A stretch of 64,000 nucleotides of DNA, from assembly GCF_949769195.1 (NCBI RefSeq), contig NZ_OX458333.1:2728001-2792000 (forward strand). The letters are read 5' to 3'. Under the pieces are notes generated by a model. It searched no databases. It was not told the DNA's origin and saw only the letters and a list, made by a program, of their open reading frames with translations. Below, one piece after another: positions 46,336 to 55,589 of this stretch. The position numbers were made by a program, and so were the translations under genes. Numbering within the stretch: position 1 is the stretch's first letter; the number at the start of each line of letters is the position of its first letter. Source of the stretch: Methylocaldum szegediense. Lineage in GTDB: Bacteria; Pseudomonadota; Gammaproteobacteria; Methylococcales; Methylococcaceae.

Positions 46336-46463
46336 AACTCGCTAAGCTACAAAAAGGTCGTGAGGGCGCATCTATCCCACCGACACAATCAACATTCGCT
46401 CGAATACCGAAATAAATGAGCCGGGAAATGGCGGCAGCCGTTCCCGGCACTCGACCGGCCCCA

Positions 46464-48029
46464 CTACCGCTTTTGCCCAGGATCCGCTTCGAAAAACGAG
46501 ATACCCTGGGCCAGCGGCAAGCCCTCACCCCAATTGATGGTGTTGGTCTGGCGCCGCATATACATCTTCCAAGCATCGGAGCCCGCTTCGCGGCCGCCTC
46601 CGGTATCTTTTTCGCCGCCGAATGCTCCACCGATTTCCGCGCCCGAAGTGCCCGCGTTGATATTGGCGATGCCGCAGTCGCTGCCCGAAGCCGACAGGAA
46701 TCGCTCGGCCGCTCGGAGATTCAGGGTGAACAGTGCGGAGGACAAACCGTGCGCCGCGTCGTTCTGCATGGCGATGGCCTCCTCTAAATGGCGGTAGCTC
46801 ATCACGTACAAGATAGGCGCGAAGGTTTCCCGCTGGACAACATCCCAGTGGTTTTCCGCCCGGATCAGCGTGGGTTCCACGAAGCAGCCGGGCCGCTCAA
46901 GCACCCGTCCGCCGTAAAGGACTTCACCGCCTTGACGGCGGGCTTCTTCCACGGCCTGGCGATACGCCTCGACCGCCGTCTGGTCGATGAGGGGGCCCAT
47001 GAGGGTCGAAGGGTCCAGGGGATCACCGACCCGCACCTGAGCGTAAGCTTTGACGAGACGGTCGATCAGTTCGTCATAGATGCTCTCGTGGACGATCAGC
47101 CGCCGAATGCTAGTGCAACGCTGGCCGGCCGTGCCCACGGCGCCAAACAGAATGGCCCGGACCGCGAGATCGAGGTCGGCGGTCTCGTCGACGATGACGG
47201 CATTGTTGCCGGACAATTCTAGGAGACTCCGCCCTAGCCGTTCCGCGACTTTCACCGCGACCTGGCGGCCCACGGCCGTGGAACCGGTGAAGGAGATCAG
47301 CGGTAGCCGCCTATCGCAGACGAAGTGGTCCAGCAGCTCCGGATTTTCCGGCAAGAAGCAGGAGAAAATACCCGGATACCCCATCTCCGCCGTGACTCGA
47401 TCGCATAGGCGCTGAACCGCCACGGTGCAAAGAGGGGTCTTCGGGGAAGGCTTCCACACCACGGTATCGCCGCACACCGCCGCGATAAAGGCGTTCCAAG
47501 ACCACACCGCCACCGGGAAATTGAAACCGGTGATGACGCCCACCGGCCCGAGCGGATGCCATTGCTCGTACAGGCGGTGCCCGGGGCGCTCGGAAGGCAT
47601 GGTGATGCCGTATAGCATGCGCGACAGCCCGACGGCATAATCAGCCATGTCGATCATCTCCTGCACCTCGCCGTCCGCTTCCGCCTTGATCTTGCCCGCT
47701 TCCAGGGCAATCAGGCTGCCCAATGCGTCCTTGTGTTCGCGCAGCACATCGCCGATTCGACGCACCAGTTCGCCGCGCTTGGGCGCCGGAACCAGGCGCC
47801 ATTCCTCGAAAGCTCTCTTGGCTTCTTCCATCACGGTTTCATACTGGGCTTCCGAACACAGCGTGACCTCGGCGATAACCTCGCCCGTGGCCGGGTTGTA
47901 CGATTTCAGACGCGGAGCATTCGGAGCTTCCAGCCAGCCTTCATAGGCGGCGTAGCTACCGATATTGACGTCCTGAAGGTGCAAAATCTCGAACAGTCGA
48001 TTCCGGGAAACGATTTCGTAGGTGTGCAT
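46464..48029 (-). CDS. amaB: L-aminoadipate-semialdehyde dehydrogenase (ALDH7/AmaB type)
   Basis: A 521-residue aldehyde dehydrogenase of the antiquitin (ALDH7) class, expected to oxidise 2-aminoadipate 6-semialdehyde to 2-aminoadipate with NAD+. [22 protein letters not shown] with the catalytic cysteine, [19 protein letters not shown] and [10 protein letters not shown] are ALDH7 signatures that separate it from betaine or succinate-semialdehyde enzymes. Start ATG 48029 with AGGGAG upstream. It is divergent from an HglS-like gene, and with the saccharopine/lysine dehydrogenase-like gene it forms a lysine catabolism set. Confidence 0.88.
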   Translation of the reverse strand: MHTYEIVSRNRLFEILHLQDVNIGSYAAYEGWLEAPNAPRLKSYNPATGEVIAEVTLCSEAQYETVMEEAKRAFEEWRLVPAPKRGELVRRIGDVLREHKDALGSLIALEAGKIKAEADGEVQEMIDMADYAVGLSRMLYGITMPSERPGHRLYEQWHPLGPVGVITGFNFPVAVWSWNAFIAAVCGDTVVWKPSPKTPLCTVAVQRLCDRVTAEMGYPGIFSCFLPENPELLDHFVCDRRLPLISFTGSTAVGRQVAVKVAERLGRSLLELSGNNAVIVDETADLDLAVRAILFGAVGTAGQRCTSIRRLIVHESIYDELIDRLVKAYAQVRVGDPLDPSTLMGPLIDQTAVEAYRQAVEEARRQGGEVLYGGRVLERPGCFVEPTLIRAENHWDVVQRETFAPILYVMSYRHLEEAIAMQNDAAHGLSSALFTLNLRAAERFLSASGSDCGIANINAGTSGAEIGGAFGGEKDTGGGREAGSDAWKMYMRRQTNTINWGEGLPLAQGISFFEADPGQKR

Positions 48030-48286
48030 AGGCAACTCCCTGTCGAGGCGCAGCGCCTCGTTCCGGTTGGATTCGGGGCGGGAGGAAGAGGTTCGGGCGA
48101 ACGGATGCGTTCCTCAACCTTCCGAGACTTCGGCTGTCTAAAGGTGTATTCTGACCCAAATTCGGCATCCATCCCAATCCCTTTCCGCATGGAATCGAGC
48201 CCAAGCTGCGGTGGCGGTTGCCGAATGCTTGGCTGACGCTGTCCAGCCGCTAGTCATATCTCCTACAAAGGCTGAGAGGTCCTGCA

Positions 48287-49480
48287 ATGTCCAATCTACA
48301 CGATGACCTTGCCCACGACCTAGTCCGCGAAGTACTTGCGGGTCCCACCACCCTCCGCGCCGACCCGGATCATCCCGGCAAGCTTCTGGTGCCGCGCCCC
48401 GACGGCCGGATGGCCGGCATCGACTTGACGCCTTTCGAGGCAGAGCCGCAGCCGATGACCGCTGGCCATTATTTTCACGGGATCAAGACCGTCGACGGCT
48501 TGCTGACAGCCTATCGCGACGCTCGGCGGTCGAAGCCATTCGAAGAAGACTTATCAGGCGCGATGGAGCATGTGGATCCCTACGCCCACGAGTTTCTGGA
48601 TGGCCTGCTGGCCCGTGCCCGCAGTTTTCTTAGCGATGCCGACGCGAAGCTGATCGGCGATTGGGTCGGCCAGTTCGACGTCTACGTAGCAGTCAAGGCG
48701 GTCGAATCGCTGCTTTACAGCCAGGCCGACCTGACCTTACTGAAAATCGCACCGCGCTTTGGCTGGACGGTCCATTTCGATCATCTCGCGATCCGCTGCG
48801 GCTCAGCCGCACGTGGCGACGCCGAACGGGTCGTGGAGAACCTGCGCCGCCATCACGGCTATGTACCCTCACAGGTCGAAGGCGAGGACTTCTACCAGTT
48901 CGAGGATGGTTGGAACGCCTACGTGCTTTACAAGATCCTGGAAAACGGGCAAGTGCTGCGGCTGTTCATCGATCAGTCGGATGCCGATAATCCCACCCAG
49001 ATCATCCAGCACTGGAACCACGTTTACGGCTATACCGCCCACCATCTTGCGATCCGGGCGACGCGGTTCGAAGAAGGACGGCGGGTCGCGGTCGGCCTGT
49101 CCAAGCTCATGCATACCTTGGAAGCAGAAGGCGTCGCCATCATGACCCCGACGGGCGATTACACCGATCGCTTGCTGTTGCAGGTGTTTACTCGGCCGGA
49201 ACGGAACCGCGAGATTCCACAACGGATTCGGGAGGCATTGAAGTCCTACGGCGCGGATTTGGAAACCGTGATCGAGAACGCGAAGCTCCTGGAACTGGTG
49301 TCGCGCCGCGAAATGAGCCCGGCGCTGGCCGAGCGGTTTTTCGCTCTGTACGATATTCCGTACGAGCCTGACAATCCGCTCCATTCCGCCCCGATCTACA
49401 ACTATTTCCTGCCGGAACAGGCGGCCCACGTCATTCGCACCTCGGTGCAGGGCGAAGGCGTAGCTGCGGCCAACCGATAG
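48287..49480 (+). CDS. hglS: HglS-like (DUF1338) 2-oxoadipate dioxygenase/decarboxylase
   Basis: A 397-residue protein of the HglS/DUF1338 family with a VOC-like fold. HglS is an Fe(II) enzyme that turns 2-oxoadipate into D-2-hydroxyglutarate. Probable metal ligands: His166 (FDHLAIRC) and His252/253 (YTAHHLAIR). The C-terminal YNYFLPEQAAHVIRTS parallels the FLP..AA.I..S block of HglS. The third ligand is unclear, perhaps Gln299 or a nearby glutamate, and the protein is shorter than P. putida HglS (about 460). The neighbours (ALDH7, lysine dehydrogenase-like, FAD/Fe-S D-2-hydroxyacid dehydrogenase) fit the route exactly. Family call fairly sure; function inferred. Confidence 0.72.
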   Translation: MSNLHDDLAHDLVREVLAGPTTLRADPDHPGKLLVPRPDGRMAGIDLTPFEAEPQPMTAGHYFHGIKTVDGLLTAYRDARRSKPFEEDLSGAMEHVDPYAHEFLDGLLARARSFLSDADAKLIGDWVGQFDVYVAVKAVESLLYSQADLTLLKIAPRFGWTVHFDHLAIRCGSAARGDAERVVENLRRHHGYVPSQVEGEDFYQFEDGWNAYVLYKILENGQVLRLFIDQSDADNPTQIIQHWNHVYGYTAHHLAIRATRFEEGRRVAVGLSKLMHTLEAEGVAIMTPTGDYTDRLLLQVFTRPERNREIPQRIREALKSYGADLETVIENAKLLELVSRREMSPALAERFFALYDIPYEPDNPLHSAPIYNYFLPEQAAHVIRTSVQGEGVAAANR

Positions 49481-49483
49481 AAA

Positions 49484-49507
49484 GGCCGGGCGACTTCGCG
49501 CCCGGCC
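49484..49507 (+). terminator. GC-rich hairpin after the HglS-like gene
   Basis: GGCCGGGCG, loop ACTTCG, CGCCCGGCC, just after the stop at 49480. A strong 9-bp stem but followed by ATGAGGG instead of T's, so it may be a weak terminator or an RNA-stabilising structure. The rest of the ~335-bp gap before the next gene shows no coding sequence. Confidence 0.5.
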
Positions 49508-49816
49508 ATGAGGGACTGACACCCTGGCCGTGCCTTGCGATCGATGCGGCTTGCGAAAGCCACCGCATCCTTCGGATTGAAAAGGAACAGGACCGTGAGC
49601 TGGTTCCCGTGCGAGTGGGCAGGCAGCGGTTGCACCCGACCGCTGAAACCGGTAGAAGAACGATTGGCGGAAAGCGATGAGGCGTTACTACGCCATCGAG
49701 GCGGTTGAACTCCGTTGCTGGGTTTAAGGACGCGCTGTTCCTGAAACCGAAGGACGGCCGTCGATATCCTAAGTGACGGACAAAGGGAAGGTATGGCATT
49801 CCACGGAGAAAAACGT

Positions 49817-50905
49817 ATGCGACACGTGTTCGTGCTCGGCGCCGGCACTATCGGCTCCTTGATCGCCGGTCTCCTTTCCCGCTCCGGCGACTATGCCGTC
49901 TATCTGGCCGATCACGACGAAAACGCCCTGAAGCGGGCTACCGAAGATGTCGACAGGCAAAACCTGACCACCTTCACCTTGGAGGCGATCCAAGGAAGCG
50001 GGTTACGCCATGCCTTGTCGGATTACCCATGCGAGGCAGTCATCTCCGCTTTGCCGTATTACTGCAATCCGCTCGTGGCCGAATACGCCCGTGAAACGGG
50101 TCTCCATTATTTCGATCTTACCGAAGACGTCGCCGTCACCCGCTACATCCAGGACCTCAGCCAGGGCGCGGAAACCGCTTTTGTCCCGCAATGCGGCCTC
50201 GCACCCGGCTTCGTCAACATCGTGGCGAACGACCTGATGGGACACTTCAAGGAACTCGACACCGTAAAGCTACGGGTCGGTGCGCTGCCGGTGCACCCCA
50301 GCAACGCTCTTAAATACTCGCTGACCTGGTCCACCGACGGCTTGATCAACGAATACAGCAATTTCTGCTATGGCCTCGAAGACGGGCGCGAAGTCGTCCT
50401 GATGCCGCTGGAAGGTTACGAAACCATCGAAATCGACGGGCTACTCTACGAGGCTTTCAACACCTCGGGCGGCCTCGGCACCTTAGCCGATACCTACAAA
50501 GGCCGGGTCAAGACGCTGAACTACAAGACCCTGCGCTATCCCGGCCACTGCGAGAAAATTCATTTCCTGATGCGCGACCTCAAGTTGAACCAAGACCGGG
50601 AAACCCTCAAGCGCATCCTCGAAAACGCGATCCCCAAGACCGCGCAGGACGTAGTGCTGATCTACGTCTCGGTCAGCGGCAAGCAACGCGGTGAGTTGTA
50701 CGAAGAGAACTACGTGAAAAAAATTTATCCTCAGACGATCCATGGAAAGCTGTGGTCGGCCATACAGGTGACCACCGCATCCGCCGTCTGCGCGATCGTC
50801 GATCTGGTCTTGAGCCAACCTGAACACTACCGAGGCTTCGTGAAGCAGGAGAGCTTTCGGCTGGAAGACTTTTTGGAGAACCGGTTCGGGAAGTATTACC
50901 GGTAA
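49817..50905 (+). CDS. Lysine 6-dehydrogenase / saccharopine dehydrogenase family enzyme
   Basis: A 362-residue NAD(P)-dependent oxidoreductase. The Rossmann motif FVLGAGTIGSLIAGLL opens it; CGLAPGFVNIVANDL, GALPVHPSNALKYSLTWSTDG, FNTSGGLGTLADTYKG and LNYKTLRYPGHCEK are shared with lysine 6-dehydrogenases (which oxidise lysine directly to aminoadipate semialdehyde) and with saccharopine dehydrogenases. The length (about 360-390) suits lysine 6-dehydrogenase, so I lean to that. Either enzyme would feed the ALDH7 gene. Start placed at 49817 because GGAG lies 9 bp upstream; 49793 is an alternative. Confidence 0.8.
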   Translation: MRHVFVLGAGTIGSLIAGLLSRSGDYAVYLADHDENALKRATEDVDRQNLTTFTLEAIQGSGLRHALSDYPCEAVISALPYYCNPLVAEYARETGLHYFDLTEDVAVTRYIQDLSQGAETAFVPQCGLAPGFVNIVANDLMGHFKELDTVKLRVGALPVHPSNALKYSLTWSTDGLINEYSNFCYGLEDGREVVLMPLEGYETIEIDGLLYEAFNTSGGLGTLADTYKGRVKTLNYKTLRYPGHCEKIHFLMRDLKLNQDRETLKRILENAIPKTAQDVVLIYVSVSGKQRGELYEENYVKKIYPQTIHGKLWSAIQVTTASAVCAIVDLVLSQPEHYRGFVKQESFRLEDFLENRFGKYYR

Positions 50906-50944
50906 GCGGGATTTTCACTCTCGAGCTACCCCGGCCAGCGATGC

Positions 50945-52075
50945 TCAAATCAACGTCGGCAAACGCACCACGAATTCGCTGCCTTTGCCGGGGCCCTGAC
51001 TGCTCACTTCCACTCGCCCCCCGTGCATGCCTACGATGTTTCGCACAATGGTCAAGCCTAATCCAAGGCCGCCCTTGGCGCGGTCCAGGGTGCTTTCGGC
51101 TTGAATGAAAAGGTCGAACAAATGAGGCAGCAAATCTTGTGCGATTCCCTCGCCGCTATCCCTCACGGAAATGACCGCTTCTCCATTTTCACGGGTTGCG
51201 CGCAACCAGATCCGACCGCCTTCCGGCGTGTACTTGGCGGCATTGTCGAGCAGGTTTGCAATGACCTGCGTCAGACGTACGTTGTCCCCGTTTACCCTCA
51301 CCGGTTCAGGCGGTACGGAAACTGTGAGCGTATGACGGCGAAGTTCGATGAAGGGTCGACTTTCTTCAACGGCGTGCTCGATCAGGGTGGCGACATCCAC
51401 GTCTGTTTTTTGCAGCGTCAGCTTTCCCTGCACGATGCGCGATACATCCAACAAATCATCGACCAGCCGCGTCAGGTGATTCACCTGTCGTGCAATGACT
51501 TCTCTCGCCCAGTGCAGCTTGGGGTCTGAGCCATCGAGTCGCTGCATGATGGTGACGGCGTTGCGGATGGGCGCCAAAGGATTGCGGAGTTCGTGGGCGA
51601 GCATGGCGAGGAATTCGTCCTTGCGCCGGTCGGCCTCTCGTAGCGCCGCCTCCGCCTGTTTACGCTCGGTAATGTCCTGGACGATACCGACCCCGAATAG
51701 TGGCTGCCCCTGCTCGTCGCGAACGATATAACCATTGAGCTCGATCCACACGATATGCCCGTTCTTGTGGATGTAGCGTTTTTCTACCCTGTAGGGGAAT
51801 TCCACGTGAGCTTGGCGCCGAAGGGCTTCAACATCGGCGACGACATCATCGGGATGCGTGATGTCTTGGAAACGCTTGGTGAGCAGTTCTTCGCGCGTAT
51901 ACCCCGTAATTTCACAAAAGCGGTCGTTGACACGAAGGTAATGGCCTTCCAGATCGATTTCACAGATACCGACGGGGGCCTGGTCTTGAACGATGCGAAG
52001 TCGCTCGGCTTGCATCCGCATGGTTTGTTCGGCTTCACGGACCGAACGGAGGATATCTGGGATGGTATCGGCCAT
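50945..52075 (-). CDS. PAS-domain hybrid-type sensor histidine kinase
   Basis: A 376-residue cytosolic kinase. One PAS domain (about 25-140: VPVGICEIDLEGHYLRVNDRF-like, ending VGIVQDITERKQ), then the HisKA phosphorylation helix with FLAMLAHELRNPLAPIRNAV, and an ATPase with VIANLLDNAAKYTP, VRDSGEGIAQDLLPHLFDLF and GLGLGLTIVRNIV. No membrane segment and no response regulator nearby, so an orphan kinase. It converges on the lysine dehydrogenase-like gene. Confidence 0.88.
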   Translation of the reverse strand: MADTIPDILRSVREAEQTMRMQAERLRIVQDQAPVGICEIDLEGHYLRVNDRFCEITGYTREELLTKRFQDITHPDDVVADVEALRRQAHVEFPYRVEKRYIHKNGHIVWIELNGYIVRDEQGQPLFGVGIVQDITERKQAEAALREADRRKDEFLAMLAHELRNPLAPIRNAVTIMQRLDGSDPKLHWAREVIARQVNHLTRLVDDLLDVSRIVQGKLTLQKTDVDVATLIEHAVEESRPFIELRRHTLTVSVPPEPVRVNGDNVRLTQVIANLLDNAAKYTPEGGRIWLRATRENGEAVISVRDSGEGIAQDLLPHLFDLFIQAESTLDRAKGGLGLGLTIVRNIVGMHGGRVEVSSQGPGKGSEFVVRLPTLI

Positions 52076-52325
52076 GACCTATGTTCCTCGACTTTCTCGC
52101 ATGCCGATGTTTCGGCTTTGAACAACCGAAAGTCTAATCGTTAAAGAGCGACTTGGTGTGCCCCTTCTAAATAGCTGTCTGTAAAGACTTCCTTCGGCCC
52201 CTGAAAATTGACTGTTGGACACTGTTACAGGCCAGTTGTGTTCCTCCCGTCTGCGCCCCGCTAGGTGCTTTTCTACACAGCCCGCATTCCCATAGTGCCT
52301 TGGAACCGAAAACCGGACAGTGCTC

Positions 52326-55253
52326 TTAGAACCGTTCCCGGAACATCTGCAACCCTATCGCCATGCCTATAACTTCGACAGGATGATAAGCCCGCACTCC
52401 CAGTCCGTCGGCGATCTGGCGGCGGCAGCTGGTACCAGGCGCTACGATGAGAGTATCGGTTCCAGCCTCGCGGATGGCGGGAAACAGCACCAGTTCGGCG
52501 ATGTCCAGCGAGACGGCATAGTGCTCCTTCTCGTAGCCGAAAACGCCGGCCATGCCGCAGCACCCGGAGGGAATGGGCTGAACGTCTACGCCCGGAATCA
52601 GGGATAGCGCCTTCAAGAGCGGCTGCATGCCGACTAGCGATTTTTGGTGGCAATGGCCGTGCACCAGCAGCGTCTTGCCCTTGAGTGCATCGCCGAACGG
52701 ATTTTCGTCTAACCGCCCGATCTCCCGTTCGACGAATTCCTCGAAAGTCAGGGTGCGATCCGCCACCACGCGAGCCTTTTTCCTAAGCTCCTCGCCCTGC
52801 AGCAAATCCGCCGCTTCGTCGCGGAAGGTCAGGATTTCCGAAGGTTCCAGGCCGATGATCCAGCGGCCCGTCACCGCCCACGGATATAGCCGCTCGACGG
52901 TCCGGCTCAGCCGTTTCCGGGCGCCGCGCAAGAGGCCCTGGCTGATCTGTATTCGCCCGGATTCGAGACAGGGCGTTGCCGCCATGCGAATCCCGAGCCG
53001 TTCCAGGACTTCATATGCCGCGATGGCCAATCGGGGTTCGTAGTATTCGGTGAAGGGATCGTTGAACAGCAAGACGTCTCCGCGCCGACTGGCTGGTTCG
53101 GCGCTATGCCGCCGTTTCAGCCATCGGCTGAAAGGCTCGTCGGCAAGCGGCGGCATGGGACGCTCCGGATAAAAACCCAGCCGCGATTTAACCCAGATCT
53201 GCGCCAGCAGGCGATTGGACAACGCGGGCGCGAAGCCCGCGATACGGCTGAGCCGGCCGAAGTTCCCTACGATCCACGCCCGCCACGGCACGCCGGATCG
53301 GTCGTAATGCTGCTGCAGGAATTCCGCCTTCATGCGGGCCATGTCCACGTTGGCCGGGCATTCCGATTTGCAGCCCTTGCAGGCCAGGCAAAGATCGAGG
53401 ACTTCCCTAAGCAACTCGCGATTCGTCGCCGTCCAGGGTTCGGGGCTGTCCAGGACCTGCCGGAAGACATTGGCGCGGCCGCGGGTGCCGTGTTTTTCTT
53501 CCCGTGTCGCCATATAGGACGGGCACATCGTGCCGCGCCCGGCGCTCTTCAAGCAGGCCCCGGCGCCATTGCATTTGGAAGCGGCGATTTTTAAGCCGGC
53601 TTCGCGGCTCCAATCGAAATAGGCGGCAACCGGTTTCCCGTTCTCCTGGGCCCGGAGATCCGAAAGCAGCGGCGGAGGGTCGAAGATCTTGTGCGGGTTC
53701 AAAAGATCGTGAGGATCGAAGGCGTCCTTAATCCGGCGCAAGAGTCCGTAAAGCTCTTCGCCCAGCATAGCGGGCAGATAAGGCGATCTCAGACGGCCAT
53801 CGCCATGCTTGGCGCTGATCGTCCCGCCGAAATGGATCACCTCGTCGAACACCTCTTCGAGGATGCGCTGGTAAAGACGCTTTCCGTCCCGGCTACTCAG
53901 ATCGAGCAAGGGGCGTAAGTGCAGTAGGCCTCGCCCGGCCGGGCCGAAAACGACGCAATCGACGCCGTGGCGAGCCATGATCGCGAGCACGGCCTCGGCA
54001 TAAGCAGGCAGATCCTTCACCGCAACCGCGGTATCCTCGATGCCGGTAACGGCCTTGACCGGACCCGGCAGCCCCATGAGCAAACCCAATCCCGCCGCGC
54101 GCAGGGCCAGAGCCCGTTCCCGAAGCGGCGAATCGAGCACCTTGCGGGCATAGCCCAGGTTCCGCGAATGCAATTCGGCCATCAGGCCTTCGATCGCGGC
54201 GTTGACCTCATCGCCGGTTTCATCGACAAAATCGATCAGCAGCACGGCGGCGGGATCGCCCTCGATCCAGAACCGATTCCGCTGCTGCTCCAGATTGGTC
54301 TTGGTGAGTGCCAGGATATGCTGGTCCACCAATTCCAATGCCGCTGGCTGATAGCCCAGCGCCACGGCGACTGCCGAAAGCGCTTGCAAAAGGCTGTCGA
54401 ATTGGACGCAGACCAAACGGCGTCGGACAGGCAGCGGCACGAGCCCGACTTCGATTTCAGTGACGAGAGCCAAGGTCCCCTCGCTGCCACACAGCAATCG
54501 GGCCAGATTGAAAGGCGGTCCCCGCGACTCCCAGGGCTGCCCGAGCGCCAACACGTCCAGGGAATAGCCCGCATTGCGCGGAATGCCGTCGGGGCGGGGA
54601 AAGCGGTCGAGAATCAGCGTCCGATGGCGATCGATCGTCTCGAACACGGCGCGGTAAATCCGCCCTTCCAGATTGGCTAGCGCCAATTTGTCCCGAAGCT
54701 GGCTGTCGTTCAGAGGTCCGAACCGGACTACGGAAGCGTCGATCAGTACCGCCTCGACGGACAGCAGGTGATCCCGTGTCGTGCCGTAGCGCAGAGCATG
54801 GCTGCCCCAGGCGTTGTTGCCGAACATGCCGCCAATGGTGCAACGGTTGGCCGTGGAGGGATCGGGAGCGAACATCAGCCCGAGCGGGCTCAGCGCATCG
54901 TTGAGATCGTCGCGGATCACGCCCGGCTGGATCCGTGCCCGCCGTCGCTCGGGGTCGATCGAAACGATGCTATTCATGTGGCGGGTGACATCGATCACCA
55001 GGCCGTCGCCGACGCATTGCCCTGCCAGACTGGTTCCCGCCGCACGGGGAATCAGCGGCAGTCGTTCCTGGGCAGCGAATCTCATCAGCGTCACGCAATC
55101 GTCCCGGTACTTGGGCCGCGCCACAGCCAGAGGCATCTTCTGGTGGGGCGAAGCGTCCGTGGCGTAAAGCAGGCGCGAGAGCCGGTCGGTCAAAAGCTCC
55201 CCTGCGAGCGACCGGCTCAGCGTCAGGAGTGTTGAAGGCGGTTCGGATGTCAT
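52326..55253 (-). CDS. FAD/Fe-S D-2-hydroxyglutarate dehydrogenase, YdiJ type
   Basis: A 975-residue fusion of an FAD-binding oxidase and an iron-sulfur reductase. N-terminal FAD half: PRAAGTSLAGQCVG, NRCTIGGMFGNNAWGSHALRYG, LCGSEGTLALVTEIE. The middle carries SAKHGDGRLRSPYLP, the oxidase C-terminus. Next come cysteine motifs for [4Fe-4S] clusters (CNGAGACLKSAGRGTMCPSY, CLACKGCKSECP) and at the end CCG-type motifs (HGHCHQKSLVGM, SGCCGMAGVFGYEKEHY). YdiJ of E. coli is a D-2-hydroxyglutarate dehydrogenase. Located next to the HglS-like gene, it would convert D-2-hydroxyglutarate to 2-oxoglutarate. Start chosen at 55253. Confidence 0.8.
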   Translation of the reverse strand: MTSEPPSTLLTLSRSLAGELLTDRLSRLLYATDASPHQKMPLAVARPKYRDDCVTLMRFAAQERLPLIPRAAGTSLAGQCVGDGLVIDVTRHMNSIVSIDPERRRARIQPGVIRDDLNDALSPLGLMFAPDPSTANRCTIGGMFGNNAWGSHALRYGTTRDHLLSVEAVLIDASVVRFGPLNDSQLRDKLALANLEGRIYRAVFETIDRHRTLILDRFPRPDGIPRNAGYSLDVLALGQPWESRGPPFNLARLLCGSEGTLALVTEIEVGLVPLPVRRRLVCVQFDSLLQALSAVAVALGYQPAALELVDQHILALTKTNLEQQRNRFWIEGDPAAVLLIDFVDETGDEVNAAIEGLMAELHSRNLGYARKVLDSPLRERALALRAAGLGLLMGLPGPVKAVTGIEDTAVAVKDLPAYAEAVLAIMARHGVDCVVFGPAGRGLLHLRPLLDLSSRDGKRLYQRILEEVFDEVIHFGGTISAKHGDGRLRSPYLPAMLGEELYGLLRRIKDAFDPHDLLNPHKIFDPPPLLSDLRAQENGKPVAAYFDWSREAGLKIAASKCNGAGACLKSAGRGTMCPSYMATREEKHGTRGRANVFRQVLDSPEPWTATNRELLREVLDLCLACKGCKSECPANVDMARMKAEFLQQHYDRSGVPWRAWIVGNFGRLSRIAGFAPALSNRLLAQIWVKSRLGFYPERPMPPLADEPFSRWLKRRHSAEPASRRGDVLLFNDPFTEYYEPRLAIAAYEVLERLGIRMAATPCLESGRIQISQGLLRGARKRLSRTVERLYPWAVTGRWIIGLEPSEILTFRDEAADLLQGEELRKKARVVADRTLTFEEFVEREIGRLDENPFGDALKGKTLLVHGHCHQKSLVGMQPLLKALSLIPGVDVQPIPSGCCGMAGVFGYEKEHYAVSLDIAELVLFPAIREAGTDTLIVAPGTSCRRQIADGLGVRAYHPVEVIGMAIGLQMFRERF

Positions 55254-55351
55254 GGCGGATGAACTCGTTGACTGGTTAGACCAGGAATAGGCCTGTAGGT
55301 TAGGGGGGTCCAAGAAGCTACTGCTCGGTCGGTTACGGAAGCCGGGATTTC

Positions 55352-55515
55352 GTAGGGTGGGTTAGGTGCGCATGAGGAGCGCCTTTCCGTTTTCCGCTGG
55401 CTTGGATGCGCACCGTAACCCACCGGAAAGAATGCCGCCCTGATGGGTTATGACGCGCACGACGGCTGCGGGAAACTTGTAGGTCTTTGGGTATGCGCGC
55501 CTAATCCGCCCTACC
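55352..55515. mobile_element. MITE-like element with terminal inverted repeats
   Basis: About 164 bp with near-matching inverted ends: GTAGGGTGGGTTAGGTGCGC at the left and, read on the other strand, GTAGGGCGGATTAGGCGCGC at the right. Such GTAGGGTGGGTTAG elements are non-autonomous repeats in many proteobacterial genomes. No coding capacity. It lies in the divergent gap between the YdiJ-type dehydrogenase gene and the kynurenine operon. Target duplication is not clear. Confidence 0.65.
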
Positions 55516-55589
55516 ACGGAAAAGCAAAACCTCACCGAATACGCCTGTAGCGCACGTTAATCATTCGTTGTAAGGTTTGCGAAAAACCG

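Noticed and set aside
49484-49507. Riboswitch or attenuator after the HglS-like gene
   Set aside because: Only a simple 9-bp hairpin, at the 3' end of the gene; listed as a possible weak terminator.
53967-54680. 237-codon plus-strand frame antisense to the YdiJ-type gene
   Set aside because: Antisense shadow of a long GC-rich gene; no domain.
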